Assembly: GCA_037501455.1 (NCBI GenBank)
Contig: CM074862.1
Coordinates: forward strand, 89,613,501 to 89,677,500
DNA from: Lantana camara
Lineage: Eukaryota > Streptophyta > Magnoliopsida > Lamiales > Verbenaceae
Reading direction: 5' to 3'
DNA length: 64,000 nucleotides
The notes under the pieces were generated by a model. It was not told the DNA's origin, did not search any database, and was given only the letters and a program-made list of their open reading frames with translations. Below, piece by piece: positions 1-12,772 of this stretch. Position 1 is the stretch's first letter, and the number at the start of each line of letters is the position of its first letter. The position numbers and the translations under genes are program-made.

Positions 1-1168
1 TATTACTTAAATAAACAATGTACAAGAAATTCTAATAAGTTAGAGTTATAACTTGGAAATTTGCTATTTAATCCCCGATTTTTGGAAATTCTAGATAAAA
101 GTTATTTCTAAAATTCCAAAATATTATTTTATATTAATATTTGAAATCTCTTTAAGATTTTAGAAGTCAAAATCTTTATTTGAAATTAAAAGTCAAAGTT
201 ACTATTGAAAAACGGTTACTATTTAATTTTAGGGAATTAAACACTTTTAAACACAAAATCAAACACACACTTACACACACTCGCACACGGTACACACACA
301 CATTTCAAAAACATCAAGAACATGTTCTTAAGTCTATTTGAATATTCATAGGACATATTAGACATACTAGATCATGTTCATATTTATAATGTAAGATTTG
401 AAACATAATGTAGCAAAATATATAAATTTCTCATGAAAATTAATTTCTAATTAAATTTCCTAGACATGCATTTCTTCTAATATTCAAGATCATAATCATG
501 AGTATATGAACACATATTTAAATAAGTTCATATAATAGGCATGCATCTTATAAATTAAATTCCTACTTTAATTCATGAAATATAAATTCCTAAAATAAAA
601 TCTCCTGCCATAATTTTCTAAACATAATATAAAGCATATAAAATATAAATTAAATTGCATAATTTAAGTAAGCATAAGTTAAAACATAAATTAAATACAA
701 AATAAAGCATAAAAAAAACCCTTGAGGGATTTTGGAGGGGATTTTCATGAGCTGGGGAGGGGGGGGGGGGGGGTATAGAGAAGAGAGGTGTGTTAGAAAT
801 AGCTCATAGGAGGGGTATTTATAGGTAGGAATTAGGGGTCTTAGTGCAATTTCTAAAAATATGTTAGAGATGTGGGAATTTCTAAATCACACAATTGTTG
901 TGAAATTGTGGAGGAAATATGGAAGAATTTAAATTTATACAAATGTGTGGGATTCTTGTAAGAGATGTGGAAGAATTAGATTCATATCTCTAAACTTTCT
1001 ATTTTTAGAAGTTGCTATTTTTAGAAGGTTATGTCATAGTAAATAAAAATTAATATAAAATTTATTCAAGAGTCGAGAGACGAGAACTTGAAGTGGTAAA
1101 AATAATGAAAGAATGAGTGAAAAACAAGCTTTGTTATGATTACAAATGTGGAATATTTAGGTTTTTCG
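1..1168. other. AT-rich stretch without a recognisable gene
   Basis: I see no coding region here. There is an AC-rich tract near 258-305 and a run of 15 G at 759-773. Read on the minus strand, a TATA-like motif (CTATAAATACC) lies near 817-827, upstream of a pyrimidine-rich leader, which resembles an LTR promoter. No repeat partner for it lies in the window, so that reading is only a suggestion. Confidence 0.4.
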
Positions 1169-1176
1169 TTTACAAG

Positions 1177-1350
1177 CTATGATGCACGGACACTTCTAAA
1201 AATATCATTTTGCCATGTCGTGTCATGCCGTGTCGTGTCGGACACTCGTGTCGGACACCGTGTCCGACACGAAATTCAAGAAAAAATTCATGTCGTCATA
1301 TCCGTATCGTGTCGTGTCCGTGTCGTCGTGTCCGTGTCCGTGCATCATAG
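1177..1350. mobile_element. hAT-like MITE, CTATGATGCACGGACAC family, short copy
   Basis: The 174-bp segment begins CTATGATGCACGGACAC and ends with its reverse complement. It is flanked by a perfect 8-bp direct repeat, TTTACAAG, at 1169-1176 and 1351-1358. Terminal inverted repeats with 8-bp target duplications point to a non-autonomous hAT-type element. The interior is a run of variants of GTGTC/GACAC. A longer member of the same family lies at 62089-62684. A short open frame crossing this element is an accident of the repeat. Confidence 0.8.
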
Positions 1351-1358
1351 TTTACAAG

Positions 1359-4300
1359 TCATGAACGTTAAAGATGATGAAAATCATGATAAAATTATAT
1401 AAACGAAGCTATGATGAAGTTTAAAGGTTGGAAAAGTTATCATAGTTTAGAGAAAAATTCAAGAAACGTTTTAAGTATAATTTTGAATATTGAACGAAAG
1501 CTAATTGTTTAAAATAAAATGATAATTTTTAAAAAAGGAAAATATTTATTAAAATATGCTACAGTTGGAATCAAGTTTTGATAAATGTACGAAAATTCAT
1601 AAATTAATTCAAGGATCGTTTTGATTATAATATTGAATATCAAAAAGTGTACGGATAAAAAGTTGTTTTACGGTGTGAATATTGACTAGGGTTTTTAGAC
1701 GGTTTTTGATACTATTTGAGTTAGGATAAGAATCATGGTTTATGGAAAATGTTAAAATCCTCGAAATACTGTGAGGATCTATTTGATTATAATATCGAGT
1801 AGGAAAAAGTTTTTGGGGGAATAAATTAAAATTTAGGAAAGATCTATGGCTTTAGGGGAGTTTTTGTAATTTTCAACCTAAAATTGTAGGAATAGATTTT
1901 GAAGCATATGAAGGGATTTTAGGTGCTGGAAAGGGATAAATACTAGATTTCTAAGATTCTATGAGAAGAGTTTCGAGGTACATGCTTAATAAAGGAAAGA
2001 ATTAAATTGATGAACTTTTAATTAAAACTATAGCACATAAGAGCACATAAGTCACATAAAATGGAAGGCATGAAGAGAATAAATAGGGATCGAGATTATA
2101 AACGCTTCTCGATCAACCCTTTACTTACCTCTCCCGACTCGGCCCTGAGTACGGCTATTACAGTAATTGTTGATTAAATGATTTTATATTTCTTGGAGAT
2201 TTACATGTCCAATGTGTTTATTGTCAATTTGTTGAATTAGCTATTGCATTTGCATCAAATTCCTGTCATTGGTATCAACTATATGCCATGAGCATAACTT
2301 AACCGCATGCATTTATTTTCAAATGAGTTATGAGTTACAGGCTGTGAAAATGATATTAAACCATGGTCAATCTTTACGACAACCTCAGCCTATTATCAGT
2401 TCTTTTCTCTAATTGGAAGGGTAAGGAAGTGTGCCGGGAAATTTTACGAGAATTCGAGAGTCATTATCTTCTTCCCCCGTGTTATGATTCAAGGAATGAA
2501 ATCTGGAGTAGAAGAACCAATTGTGGGAACAACTTGCGAGCTTAGGAAGTTAGAGAATAAAGGAGGAAAATTTGATGAATAAAGTCTTGAGGAAATTTAA
2601 ACTCAAGATTTCCATCAACCAGGAGAGATGTCTACAACTTGCAAAATAACCATGTGACCTTACATTACAGAGGAGGTTGATCAACCGGGTATAGGAGACT
2701 TATTCAAGTCGAGAAAGAGGTGAAGGAAGATTGAAGGTGCTAATGATTCAAGGCACAGAATTATGGGCAAGTTAAGAATTTCAGCTAGTTGGAATCGAAA
2801 TCAAGGCGGGAGAAGGAAGCTATTCAAGTAATTCCGGCCGAGGTAAAGTTTTGGGAATCAAATTCGGGCGGAGTCGAGATGCTTCGGACTTTCAACTAGG
2901 ATAGGTGAGATTAAAGAAAATTGATTGATATAGTGATTTCAAGTTTATGGGAAGCCAATATATTAAAGATGCTATATTTGGGTGGATTGAGTCTATTTTC
3001 CCGATCCCAGCTAAATTGTCGTGTTGCGAGGCTTAATTGGAAAACTTGGAGAAACAAATGGAAACGGTAAAGAAGGGCAAAGTGGCAACCAGGGTGGATA
3101 TTGGGACCGCCGTTGGAGATTAACTCTTTGAGAAATATCGAGACATCAACGGTAGGAGAGTAATAGCATTTGAATTCAAGAATTACCATCTCGAAGCAAT
3201 AAAGCTATAAAAGGGCTACGAGAAAGATTTTAATCAAGGAATTAATCACGGTGAAGGTTCGGGAACCATTTAGACGTTGATAATCGGGAAAGAGTTGGAC
3301 TCAAGAAATCTCCAAATCAAGTCATGAGAATGTCCGAGTTGAGGCTGGGGAATTTTGATACTTTGGAAGACCGTGGGGAAGACAAGAAGTGATTAATAGT
3401 TCAAGACAAGCTTATAACTCCACAAACAACGAACAAAGTGTTGAGATAAAGCTTTCCATAACTACGGTGACAGGTTCGATGCATCCATAAGCACGTGCAT
3501 TACACGCTGTTATACATCCCTTAAATTTCTTTATCTATATACCTTTTAATTGATATAATTGTTCCAAAGTGTTGGATTCTTAAATTTTTTGTAAGTGTAA
3601 TATGTACATTAACATTTTAACCGGCATGCATTATTTAGCGTTATTTTCAATAGGCTCTCTCCAAAATTTATTTCAACTACCTCAATCACGGCCATATTGA
3701 ATCAGTACCTTCGAAGAAGTTTGCAATTGGGGTAGTATTGTGGATCTTTCACTTGAGGCAAGAACCATTAGATACAGGGTTTAATAAAATCGTGAATTTC
3801 AAGAGAGTTAAGTTGGAGGAGTTGGGATCTTTGATCCAAGAAAGAGTAGAATAAGTTCAGTTATTTAAAAAATTATTTTATTTTCTTAAAGGGGAAAAGC
3901 CGATTGGAAAACAATTTAAAGCCGATGTTTAGACCTCATTTGAGAAGGTTAGAACTGCAAGGAAAGCGGTTTTGCTGGAACCCTCTATCAGAACCATGTG
4001 AAAGAAGCCTTCAATATCTTAGATCTTTGTTCTCTCTCACACAAAGAAACAGTTCCATCATCGACAGTACCTTTGCTTTATTACTGTTCTCAGAATGTGG
4101 GTTCCTCTGTTTTATGATCCTCTTATAGTCTCGGGATATCGTTTGACTCAGTAAATAGAAAAGGATTCAATTTGGCTAATATTTGGGTGGTAAATCTTGA
4201 ATCTTGATCCCTTTTGTTGATGAAATACATGCTAGTAGCAGCCCTCTGGCAAGGCCAAGAAGCGGGAGCCAATGGGATGAATATTACAGAAATTTCGACA

Positions 4301-4670
4301 TTGGACAGAAGAGGAAGAAAATGGAGGGTAGAAGTTTGAAAGTGAATAATCGAGAAAGTGGGTGTACAAATGTTGTTGATTCTGAGGCTATTGTTGGTGA
4401 TGAAATGGGAGAGACAGTGACTTCTATGAGTGATTGAACTTACCTTGATCAAAGACGAGAACCCTACAAGAAAGACGACTGTCATTCAAGATCTGCGCGA
4501 AAATGACCAAAGGTACTGCACTGCTACAAGGGCAATAGATAATAACAGTTTGATGAAGTTATCGTATACAGCAGAGGGGGATGTAGAACTCAATTCAACC
4601 GAGGATGAACACGGGAGAGCCAATTAAATTCCACGAATTCAAGACAATGGATTTGGGGACCAGATCCTCT
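1359..4670. other. Unassigned, probably decayed interior of a gypsy element
   Basis: No open frame here exceeds about 120 codons and I recognise no protein motif. The stretch ends at a purine tract directly before a gypsy-type LTR at 4686. The simplest reading is therefore that at least its right part is the rotted internal region of that element. Nothing in the sequence proves where such an element would begin. Confidence 0.35.
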
Positions 4671-4685
4671 TAAGGGGGAAAGAAT

Positions 4686-6436
4686 TGTAACGCCCCGATT
4701 TTCGGTTATTCAGGTACGCACGACACGTGTGAGTTTTCCGAGAGTTAAGATTTATTCTAATTCTTTCGTTTATTAATCCCTACGTGCCATGAAAACTATA
4801 TGAATTATATTTTAACATGTTTAAGTGAAATTATATGGAATTATGTTAATTTGAGAATTATTGCATGAATTGAATTCATTTGCTCCGTGAATTAATTGAC
4901 GAACGTGACTTAATTGCTTATTTGTCCTTAATTGATCATATTCCTTTAAATTCAAGGACCAAATTGTATGATATATTCTTGGACCAAAGTGACCAATTAG
5001 CTAGGAGCGGGACTTGATTGCATGACTTACACCTTTGAGGGATTTAATTGCAATTTGTGCATTTCACCAATTTTGAGGAGATGAATCACGTAAAACCATT
5101 TTTTCCTTCTTCCATTTCATTCCATACAATTCATACATATCCATATTTCGCTCCTTATGGCTCTCGGTCATTCCAAGCAAGAGGAAGGAAAGATTTTGTT
5201 AAATCTAAGCTAGTTTTCCGGGAATTTTACAAGCTTTGAAGCTTGCCAACTTCATCTTCTCCTTCTATTTTCTTCCAAGTTCTTCTCCAGGGCGGAGATT
5301 GTAGATCAATGAGCACCCTCATGTACCATTGAGTTGTCTTGTCGCCTGTCAGGTGAGGTTTAATTGCTAGTTATGTAGAACCCTTAATACCTTTACGTGA
5401 AACTTTCGGCCAAAAGGTATACATATATCTATAAGCTTTCAAAGGCATTCAAATGATTTCAAGCAAGCCATGTTAATCGAAAGTAAGTCATGTTCATTGC
5501 AAGCAAGCCATGTTATTGTCATGTACCGAGCATGTTTGATGAGTATCATGTATTGTTCACTGTGGGCCCGAGGGTAGTGTCTTGAGCCAACCGGGAAAGC
5601 AAAGGGCTGACGGGTGACTCCCGCGCTATCCTCACTATTGTGGGATCACCCCTGAATCCACCAGGAGGTTTGGTGGAGGAAAGGAGTCCCATGCGTGGGA
5701 GCCTTGTTCTTGACATACACCATATCGTGGATGGTTGAAGGCTCGTTACCTTCCCATCATTAGAGGAAAAAGGAGTTCGTGAAACTACTATTTGCGTATT
5801 GTAATTGAATTGCATGATCACATGATAAATTAAACAAAGCATGTATTGTTCACTATTGGGTTAAAGTTGGAGATTCGCCCTCACTCGCCGGGCCACTGAT
5901 TGATTGATTGAAAATGATTAAACTGTTAAACTGGACAGTTGTAATCTCGGGCAATGTTCGCTTCATTATCAAACTTGTATTGTACCTTTTCTTTAAAACT
6001 TCACCCGAGGTTATAACTTGCATCTTATCTGCGCTAATACTTAAATTATACCCCTCACTCAGTCTTTCATTGACTAACGCCTCCACCTTTCAGTTTCTTG
6101 CAGGTACGTGCTAGGCGGGAATTGAGTCGACTCCAGTCTTTGTATTCGAGTCGAGCATGGTTCATTTTACTTATTGTTGCCTATGAATTATGGTACATTG
6201 GAAGAATTGTATACGTTTGTTATAAACCCTACTTGATTAGTGACATAGTTACCTATGCTTTTGTTTATATTTTTATGTGTTGAATGACGTGGTGTGGGGT
6301 TTAGTCCCGTCTAGCTAGCTTGGTTATTTTATTATCTCCCGTTCGCTATAGTTTGATTCATGTATGGGTTGTCCATCTCATATGTGGATTGGGCTATAGT
6401 GCGGGGATGTGGCATCTTTGCGATTCGGGTTCTACA
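4686..6436 (+). mobile_element. Gypsy (Tekay-like) LTR, about 1.75 kb
   Basis: It starts TGTAACGCCCCGATTTTCGG and ends GGGTTCTACA, the same style as the complete element at 14662-27026 (TGTAACGYCCCGACTTTTCGG to GGGTGCTACA). A polypurine tract (TAAGGGGGAAAGA, 4671-4683) precedes it directly, so it is a 3' LTR in plus orientation. Blocks near 5560-5700 and 5860-5905 resemble blocks near 17390-17530 and 17700-17750 of the complete element, but divergence is high. It was inserted into a copia LTR whose right part resumes at 6437. The matching 5' LTR is not in the window. Confidence 0.75.
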
Positions 6437-7035
6437 AATTATGAATTAATTAATTATTGGTATTAATTTATTTATTATTAATAAATAAAATATCCCATAA
6501 AATTTCTAAGAGAGTTACATAGATTTTCTTGTTGGGCAGGTTGTTCAAAGGAGAATTTTGGTCAAAGTACAGTACCTTTCTTACCTAGCAAGTAATTCAA
6601 AGTCTTGAAGGTTATGGAAACCCACTCCAACAAGACAAGGGGGTTCGAACCACCCTAGCCTATTTAAGGGTGGGGTTCGAACCCCATGGGTTTTGGATAT
6701 AAGTTTTTCTCCATATTACTTCATACAATTCCCTTAGAGCCTAAACACTAAATATAGTACTAGTATCCTCACTGTTTAGATCGTGATCGAGGTTGGTGTA
6801 GATTATTACTCTAGAGGACTACGATTTTGGAGTTTTGAAGATTCAAAGAAGTTCGAGGGACTTGCCACTTGAAGCGCGTTTGTGAGAGGCTCAAACGTGT
6901 CAAGAAAGCTACAATTTTCGTAAGTTCATGAAATCCCTACGAATCGGGAATAGGAATTGCAAGTCTAGATCTTGCTTTTGGCAAAAAAAAAAAAAAAAAA
7001 AATCCCTCTGCGTTACTGTTTTGTATTTCCCAACA
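6437..7035 (+). mobile_element. Right part of a copia-B LTR
   Basis: This is similar to 9430-10014, the right end of the solo LTR described below. Shared blocks include 'gagcctaaacactaaatata' and the terminal CCCAACA at 7029-7035. The left part is cut by the gypsy LTR ending at 6436. The sequence immediately right of CCCAACA is copia-A integrase-region DNA, so this LTR landed inside copia-A. A run of 20 A lies near 6981-7000. Confidence 0.75.
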
Positions 7036-8093
7036 GCCAAAGCTATGTAGTGCGTTGTGTACTTATCAAATCAAAGCTCGACAAGAATTCCATAGAACCA
7101 AATTCCACGAGAAACGTAGAGTGGATACATGCCGAGTGTATCTCATTTAAAAGTATTTGGAAGCATAGCCCACATGCATGTTCCAAATCAGCATCGAAGC
7201 AAGTTAGACGATAAAAGTGAGAGGTATATTTTTGTTGGATATGCAACATTCGAAGGGTTATAGACTATATGATCCTATCAACAACAAAATTGAAGGAAGT
7301 CTGGATGTTTACTTCGATGAGAAGAACTCATGAATTACAGTTCTAAAGAAAAACAACAATATAAGTTCTATCCTATAGAGATGGAGCTCGATCGAGTTAA
7401 AAATAGAACAGAGTTAGAGGAACCGGTCACTCCGACAACACAATCACCATCTAGTTCCAACTCGACATAACTAGATTCAAGCATAGAGCCTCGAGGGAAG
7501 AGGTCGTTGAATGATATAAATGATGAGTTGAGTCAAAATAATACTTTATTTTGTCTATTTTCAAATACGGAGCCAATTAATTTTGAAGTGGCTTGAAGTA
7601 GTCTAAAATGAGAAAGGCCATGGATGAGGAGATTGATGCCATCAAAAGAAATAGGGTTAATTCTAGACACCCCCCTCATTTTTTTGGCCCTTAGTGCGCT
7701 TTACCTCCTAATCTTTGAATTAGTGAAATTGCCCCCTAGTCTTTGAATTAGTACAATTGCCTCCTAACCTTTGAAAAATGTCACAATTAACCCTTTTAAG
7801 CAGAGCATATCTATATAAAACAGATTTGAAATTATGTCAAATCGAAGTTCGCTACGCAAGAAATGCAATGGAGGTCTCAAAACCAAAATCTAAAAATCGA
7901 TAAAAGAGAAATTATCGGTCAAAGATGGTGTACGATGGGCGAAGTTTTGCAATTGATTCGAACGACCAATAGAGACAACCAAGGTATGAGCTTTGCTCGT
8001 CTTGGAGAGACGAACACGATGGTGGTGGTCTTGAAGTTTAGGTCACCATGACGGAGGAGAAATCGATGATCAAAGTTTTTTAAAAGGGGTTAT

Positions 8094-10014
8094 TATTAGG
8101 AATAGTGCCCTTAAAACCGATGTTGTAATCTGCTTTGTACTTTTCCTTTGTAAATCACAGACAATCTTTGAATAATAAACGAACTGATTTGATCATAAGG
8201 CAACACTTCTTTATATGCTCTGGTTTAATTATGTGTTCACTTTAACTGCGCATGGAGCGCATGTGAGAACTCCCCTAATCTAATTAACTTATAGGACTCA
8301 AACATTTAGGTGAAGTGGTTTATGAAATGAGCCCTAAATCACATAAGTTAAGATTAGAAACTACTCCAAGTCGATGAGTCTGAAAGACAGTGGGAGTGTC
8401 GAATTGACTCGCTCGAGACTTACTTGTGTGATCACGCCCTTAAGAAGGATCACCTTGTTTCATAGGGTGTAAAGTGTATGGTCCCGTGTGAGAAGATTCC
8501 TAAATGGGAAAGGAAGTTTTTATTTATGGAAATAGAAACTTCCAGATTAGGAAACTCTCACTAGTCATTGATGTGATTCAGTAGTCCTTAGATTGCAAAT
8601 TTCATCGATGCTTTATGGACTAACTCTATAGTCTTTGGATAAGCTTTCAAGGATGTCGCCCTAGACATCTGATTCAAGGCTTATGCTAGGGCTGCACAAG
8701 TGACACATGAAAGCATATGAGAATCAATAAAGGACCTACACTTGCTTTAGCAAGAAGATCTCTTGTTGTGTAAGTTATTCATACGCCATCTCGGAGTCCT
8801 TGGCCAAGACAGTGGATCGAGATCAAGAAAGGGGTTTCTTGGATCGAGGTCAAGTGGATTTGAAATGTATTTAACATTAAGACTAAGATTATTATGGTTC
8901 TACTTATTCCCTTACCCTAGATCTTGGTTGAGAGATAGGTTGTAGGAGGACCTTATTTCACATATGTTAACGACTTAAAGGTTCTTTCGAATTGATAAAT
9001 TCTTATTCAGCTAGGGGTCACACACCTGTTGATATGTTAACGACTTAAAGGTTCTTTCGAATTGATAAATTCTTATTCAGCTAGGGGTCACACACCTGTT
9101 GCTAGACTATAGAAGTGTGATATGTGGACTGATTAATTAATAAGGTATTAATTAATTAGGGTCACTGCTAATTGAATTAAGAACCTAGAGGGTCACACAA
9201 ATGCCCGGTCACGAGGGTTAAGGCTTGAATCGATTAAACGAGTTGATCGAATCAACAAAGTGTTGGAAAGGGGCACATGTGTGGGGCACGTATCCATGGG
9301 TGACACATGTCATCCTTGTGTGATGATTAAATAATTAATTTGATTAATTATTTAATGGACTTTAATTTAATTATGAATTATTATTAAAGTTCTAATTTGG
9401 AGATATTAAGTCTAATAAGTAATTAATTATGATTTAATTAATTATTTGCATTAATTTATTTATTTTGAATAAATAAAATATATCTAAAGAGTTAGATATT
9501 ATTTCTTGCAAGATAAGTTGGTCAAAAGGAGACTTTTGTTCAAAGTAGGAAGACTTTCTTTCCAAGCAAGAAATCCCTTAGCTTGAAGGTTAAGAAATCC
9601 TTTTCCTACAAGGAAGAGGGGTTCAAACCCCTTAGGCTATATATACATGGGGTTCGAACCCCATAAGGGTTGATAGCAAATCTCTCATTCACCAAATTAT
9701 ATCCCACAAACTCTATAGAGCCTAAACACTAAATATAGCACTAGCATCCTCCCTATTTAGATCGTGATCGAGGTTGATGTGAATTATTACTCTAGAGGGC
9801 CGCTAATTTTGAGTCTTGAAGATTCAAAAGGAGCTCGTGGGACTTGTCGCTTGAAGCGCGTTTGAGGGCGGCTCAAAACATGTCAAGAAAGCATCAATCT
9901 AAGTAAGTTTCTTGTAATCCTTTCAAATCGAGAATAGGAATTGCAAGTCTAAATCTGGCTTTTGGGAAAAAAATTCAAATTCCGCTGCGCTTTCTTTTCG
10001 TGTTTTTCCCAACA
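8094..10014 (+). mobile_element. Solo LTR of copia-B, flanked by GTTAT
   Basis: The 1921-bp segment starts TATTAGGAATAGTGCCC and ends TTTTTCCCAACA. It is flanked by the perfect 5-bp repeat GTTAT at 8089-8093 and 10015-10019. No internal retrotransposon sequence lies between, so this is one LTR left after unequal recombination between two LTRs. The expected terminal TG appears as TA on the left. Its right 0.6 kb matches 6437-7035. A 70-bp tandem duplication is present inside it. Confidence 0.88.
8962..9101 (+). repeat. Perfect 70-bp tandem duplication in the solo LTR
   Basis: The unit beginning ATATGTTAACGACTTAAAGG occurs at 8962-9031 and again, unchanged by eye, at 9032-9101. Identity suggests a recent local duplication, or an assembly artefact. 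Confidence 0.9.
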
Positions 10015-11581
10015 GTTATGTGTGAAATGTTTTAGAGGCTAGGGGGACAATCACACTAATTCAAAGATTTGGAGGCAAAGTGCACTAAGGGCCAAAGGAT
10101 GAGGGGTTGTCCGGAATTAGCCAAAGGAAATAATACGTGAGAGTTAACAATGTTGCTAGTAGGACACAAACCCATTGGAATAAATTGGTTTTACAAGATG
10201 AGAGAAACTCACAAGGTGAAGTTGAGCGCTACAAAGTGAGAATTTGTAGTGAAAGGTTACAAGCAAGGGGTTGGAATTAACTATGATGAAATTTTTGCCC
10301 CCGTTGCAAGATTGGAGACCATTAGACTTTGATTTCAATGGAAGCACAAAACAAGTGGAGAATTCATCAGATGGATGTGTAATTCGCTTTTCTGGATGGT
10401 TACCTTGAAGAAGAGGTGTACATCAAACAGTCGGAGGGGTTATTCTATTCAAGGTCAAAGTGCGAAGGTACTATAATTAAAAAAATCTTTATTTGGTTTG
10501 AAGCAAGCCCCGAGAGCATGGAATAATCGAATTGACAAATATTTTCAAGAGAAAGGATTTAAAAATGCCCTCATGAGCATGCTCTCTATGTAAGGAAAAA
10601 TAAGAAAACATATCGATAATATGTTTATACGTTGATACGTTGATGATTTGATCTTTACAGGTAGCGATGAGAAAATGATGGAGAATTTCAAGAAGGAAAT
10701 GTCCAAGGAGTTTGAAATGACTGACATTAATTTAATGCCATACTACCTTGGAATCAAAGTGAAACAAAGTGATGATGGAATTTTCATCTCTCAAGAAGGA
10801 TACGCTAAAGAGGAGCTGAAAAAAATTTCAAATGGAGGACTACAAAGCAATAAGCACCCCCTTCGAAGTTGGAGAGAAACTGTCAAGTTACATCGAAGGG
10901 AATCGAGTATACCCCACATTATTCAAAAGCTTAGTCGAGAGTTTATGATAGTTAACGTGTACCGGCCAACCATTCTTTATGTTGTTAGAATAGTTAGTCA
11001 ATACATGGAGAAGCCAACAATCTACCATTTTAATGTGATGAAGAGGATTCTTCGAAACCTCAATGGTAAAATCAATTTTGGTTTATTTTATCCTACTACT
11101 AAAAACGAGAAATGAGTGGGATACAGTGACAATGATTGGGCAGGAGATATTGATGATCGTATAAAAACACTAAGGAATTTGTGTTTTTTCTGGAAAAATT
11201 GCTTTTACATAAAGTTCGAAGAAGCAACCAATGGTGACATTTTAAACCTGTGAAGTAGGTGCAACATCAAGTATTTGTCATACTTTATGGCTAAGGAATT
11301 TGCTTAAAGAGATGAGTTTTAAGCAAAGTGATGCAACCGAAATTTATATTGATAACAAGTTAGTAATTCATTGGCAAATAACCCAATTTTTTATGATCAA
11401 AGTGTGTACATCGATACTCATTTCCATTTTATTCGGGAGAGTATTGCAAAGAAAGAAGTGTTGATGAAGTATATGAAAACTGAAGATCAAGTAGCGGATA
11501 TCTTTACGAAACCCCTCAAACGTGAAGTTTTCGAGAAATTGAGGAGCCTACTTGACATGGTGAGTCAAGTTTAGAGGGGCG

Positions 11582-12261
11582 TGATGAATTTGGTCATTAA
11601 ACTTGAGCATTATAGGTGAAGTGAAAGATTTGACAAATGAAAGGATGAATTAAACGGATGGTTACAAATAAATGAAATAAATGTATGAGGTTACTTGGTG
11701 GTAATCCTATAAGGTCTAGCATTTAGCATTGAAGTTTATTATTGTAATTAATTAGGCTAGTTTTATATTACTTTAATTTTAGACTAATATATATAGAGGT
11801 ATTCTCATTTGAATTTTTAAGATAAGACAAGACAAGACAAGAAAAAAATAAGAAAAAAAGAGTTAGAAAGAGAATCGAATTTTATAAGAATTTGAGTTTA
11901 ATAAAAATATTGATTTGAATAGAGAAAAAATGGAGTGAGGTTTTTCTCTTTCACTTCCTGTCTTCATCGTCTTTGTCTTCAATCTTCAAAATATATATTT
12001 AATGAGCTATATGCACCCACAACCCTGTGTTTTATGAAATGAGCAAAAAAAACCCTGTAAAAAAAAATTAGTAAAATAAACCCTGTATTTTTTATTTTTT
12101 GCAAACCGCCCCTTTACACCATTTAGTCAAATAACCGACGTGTTTTGTCAAAATTGCCCTTCTTTCATTACAATACATTCTTAAAGAACTATATGCACCC
12201 ACAACCCTGTGTTTTATGAAATGAGCCAAAAAAACCCTGTAAAAAATTAAATAGTCCAAAA

Positions 12262-12309
<48 letters not shown>

Positions 12310-12726
12310 GTAAATATATGCAATAAATAAAATATTAATTGTATATATATAATTATAATTAGTGTACAATACATATATATTTTCATTATAATATTATATA
12401 TATTTATTTATAAGATTTTTAATAAATATATAATATAATTTATATATTTATATACATTATATATATACATATAAATAATATTTAATACATATAGTACATT
12501 AGTAATTTTAATATTTTATACATATGCATGTATATATATAATATATTATATAATACATACATATAAAAGAAATTTCAAAAGGAAAAAAAGACATTACATA
12601 TATACATATTAAATATTATTTATATGTGTAGTACAATAATTATAATTTTATATATATATATATATATATTTTCAATAAATTTACAAATTCTACAAAAAAA
12701 TAAATAAATAAATTTATAAATAATAT

Positions 12727-12772
<46 letters not shown>

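Larger units (their letters stand above)
7654..10122. mobile_element. Mutator-like element (MULE) inserted in copia-A
   Basis: Inverted repeats of roughly 70 bp bound the segment. Its left end begins GGGTTAATTCTAGACA and the reverse complement of its right end begins GGCTAATTCCGGACA; both continue into TTTGGCCCTTAGTGC. Flanks are AAAAGAAATA (7644-7653) and AAAGGAAATA (10123-10132), a 9-10-bp target duplication with one mismatch, as for Mutator-like elements. The interruption separates copia-A codons that are contiguous in the family copy near 54240-54270. About 1.92 kb of its 2.47 kb is a later solo LTR. No transposase is present, so it is non-autonomous. Confidence 0.8.
7036..11581 (+). pseudogene. 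Decayed Ty1-copia pol (copia-A): integrase end, RT, RNase H
   Basis: The remnant follows copia pol order: the end of integrase and the linker (7036-7650), reverse transcriptase (10130-10870) and RNase H (about 11020-11580). The YVDD catalytic box is still readable near 10630-10642, followed by a long open stretch (10648-11115) with the usual YYLGI and ISQEGYAK motifs. The RNase H end retains DQVADIFTKPLK. Many stops and frameshifts break it, and a Mutator-like element splits the start of RT at 7654-10122. The gag, protease and most of integrase are missing, lost to the left of the copia-B LTR. It is closely similar to the copia element inside the methyltransferase intron, so the two are one family. 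Confidence 0.85.

Noticed and set aside
4204..4627. Two overlapping frames of 65-77 codons before the gypsy LTR, considered as a 3' accessory gene
   Set aside because: No recognisable motif, the frames are short and overlapping, and the position just before a purine tract fits decayed element sequence.
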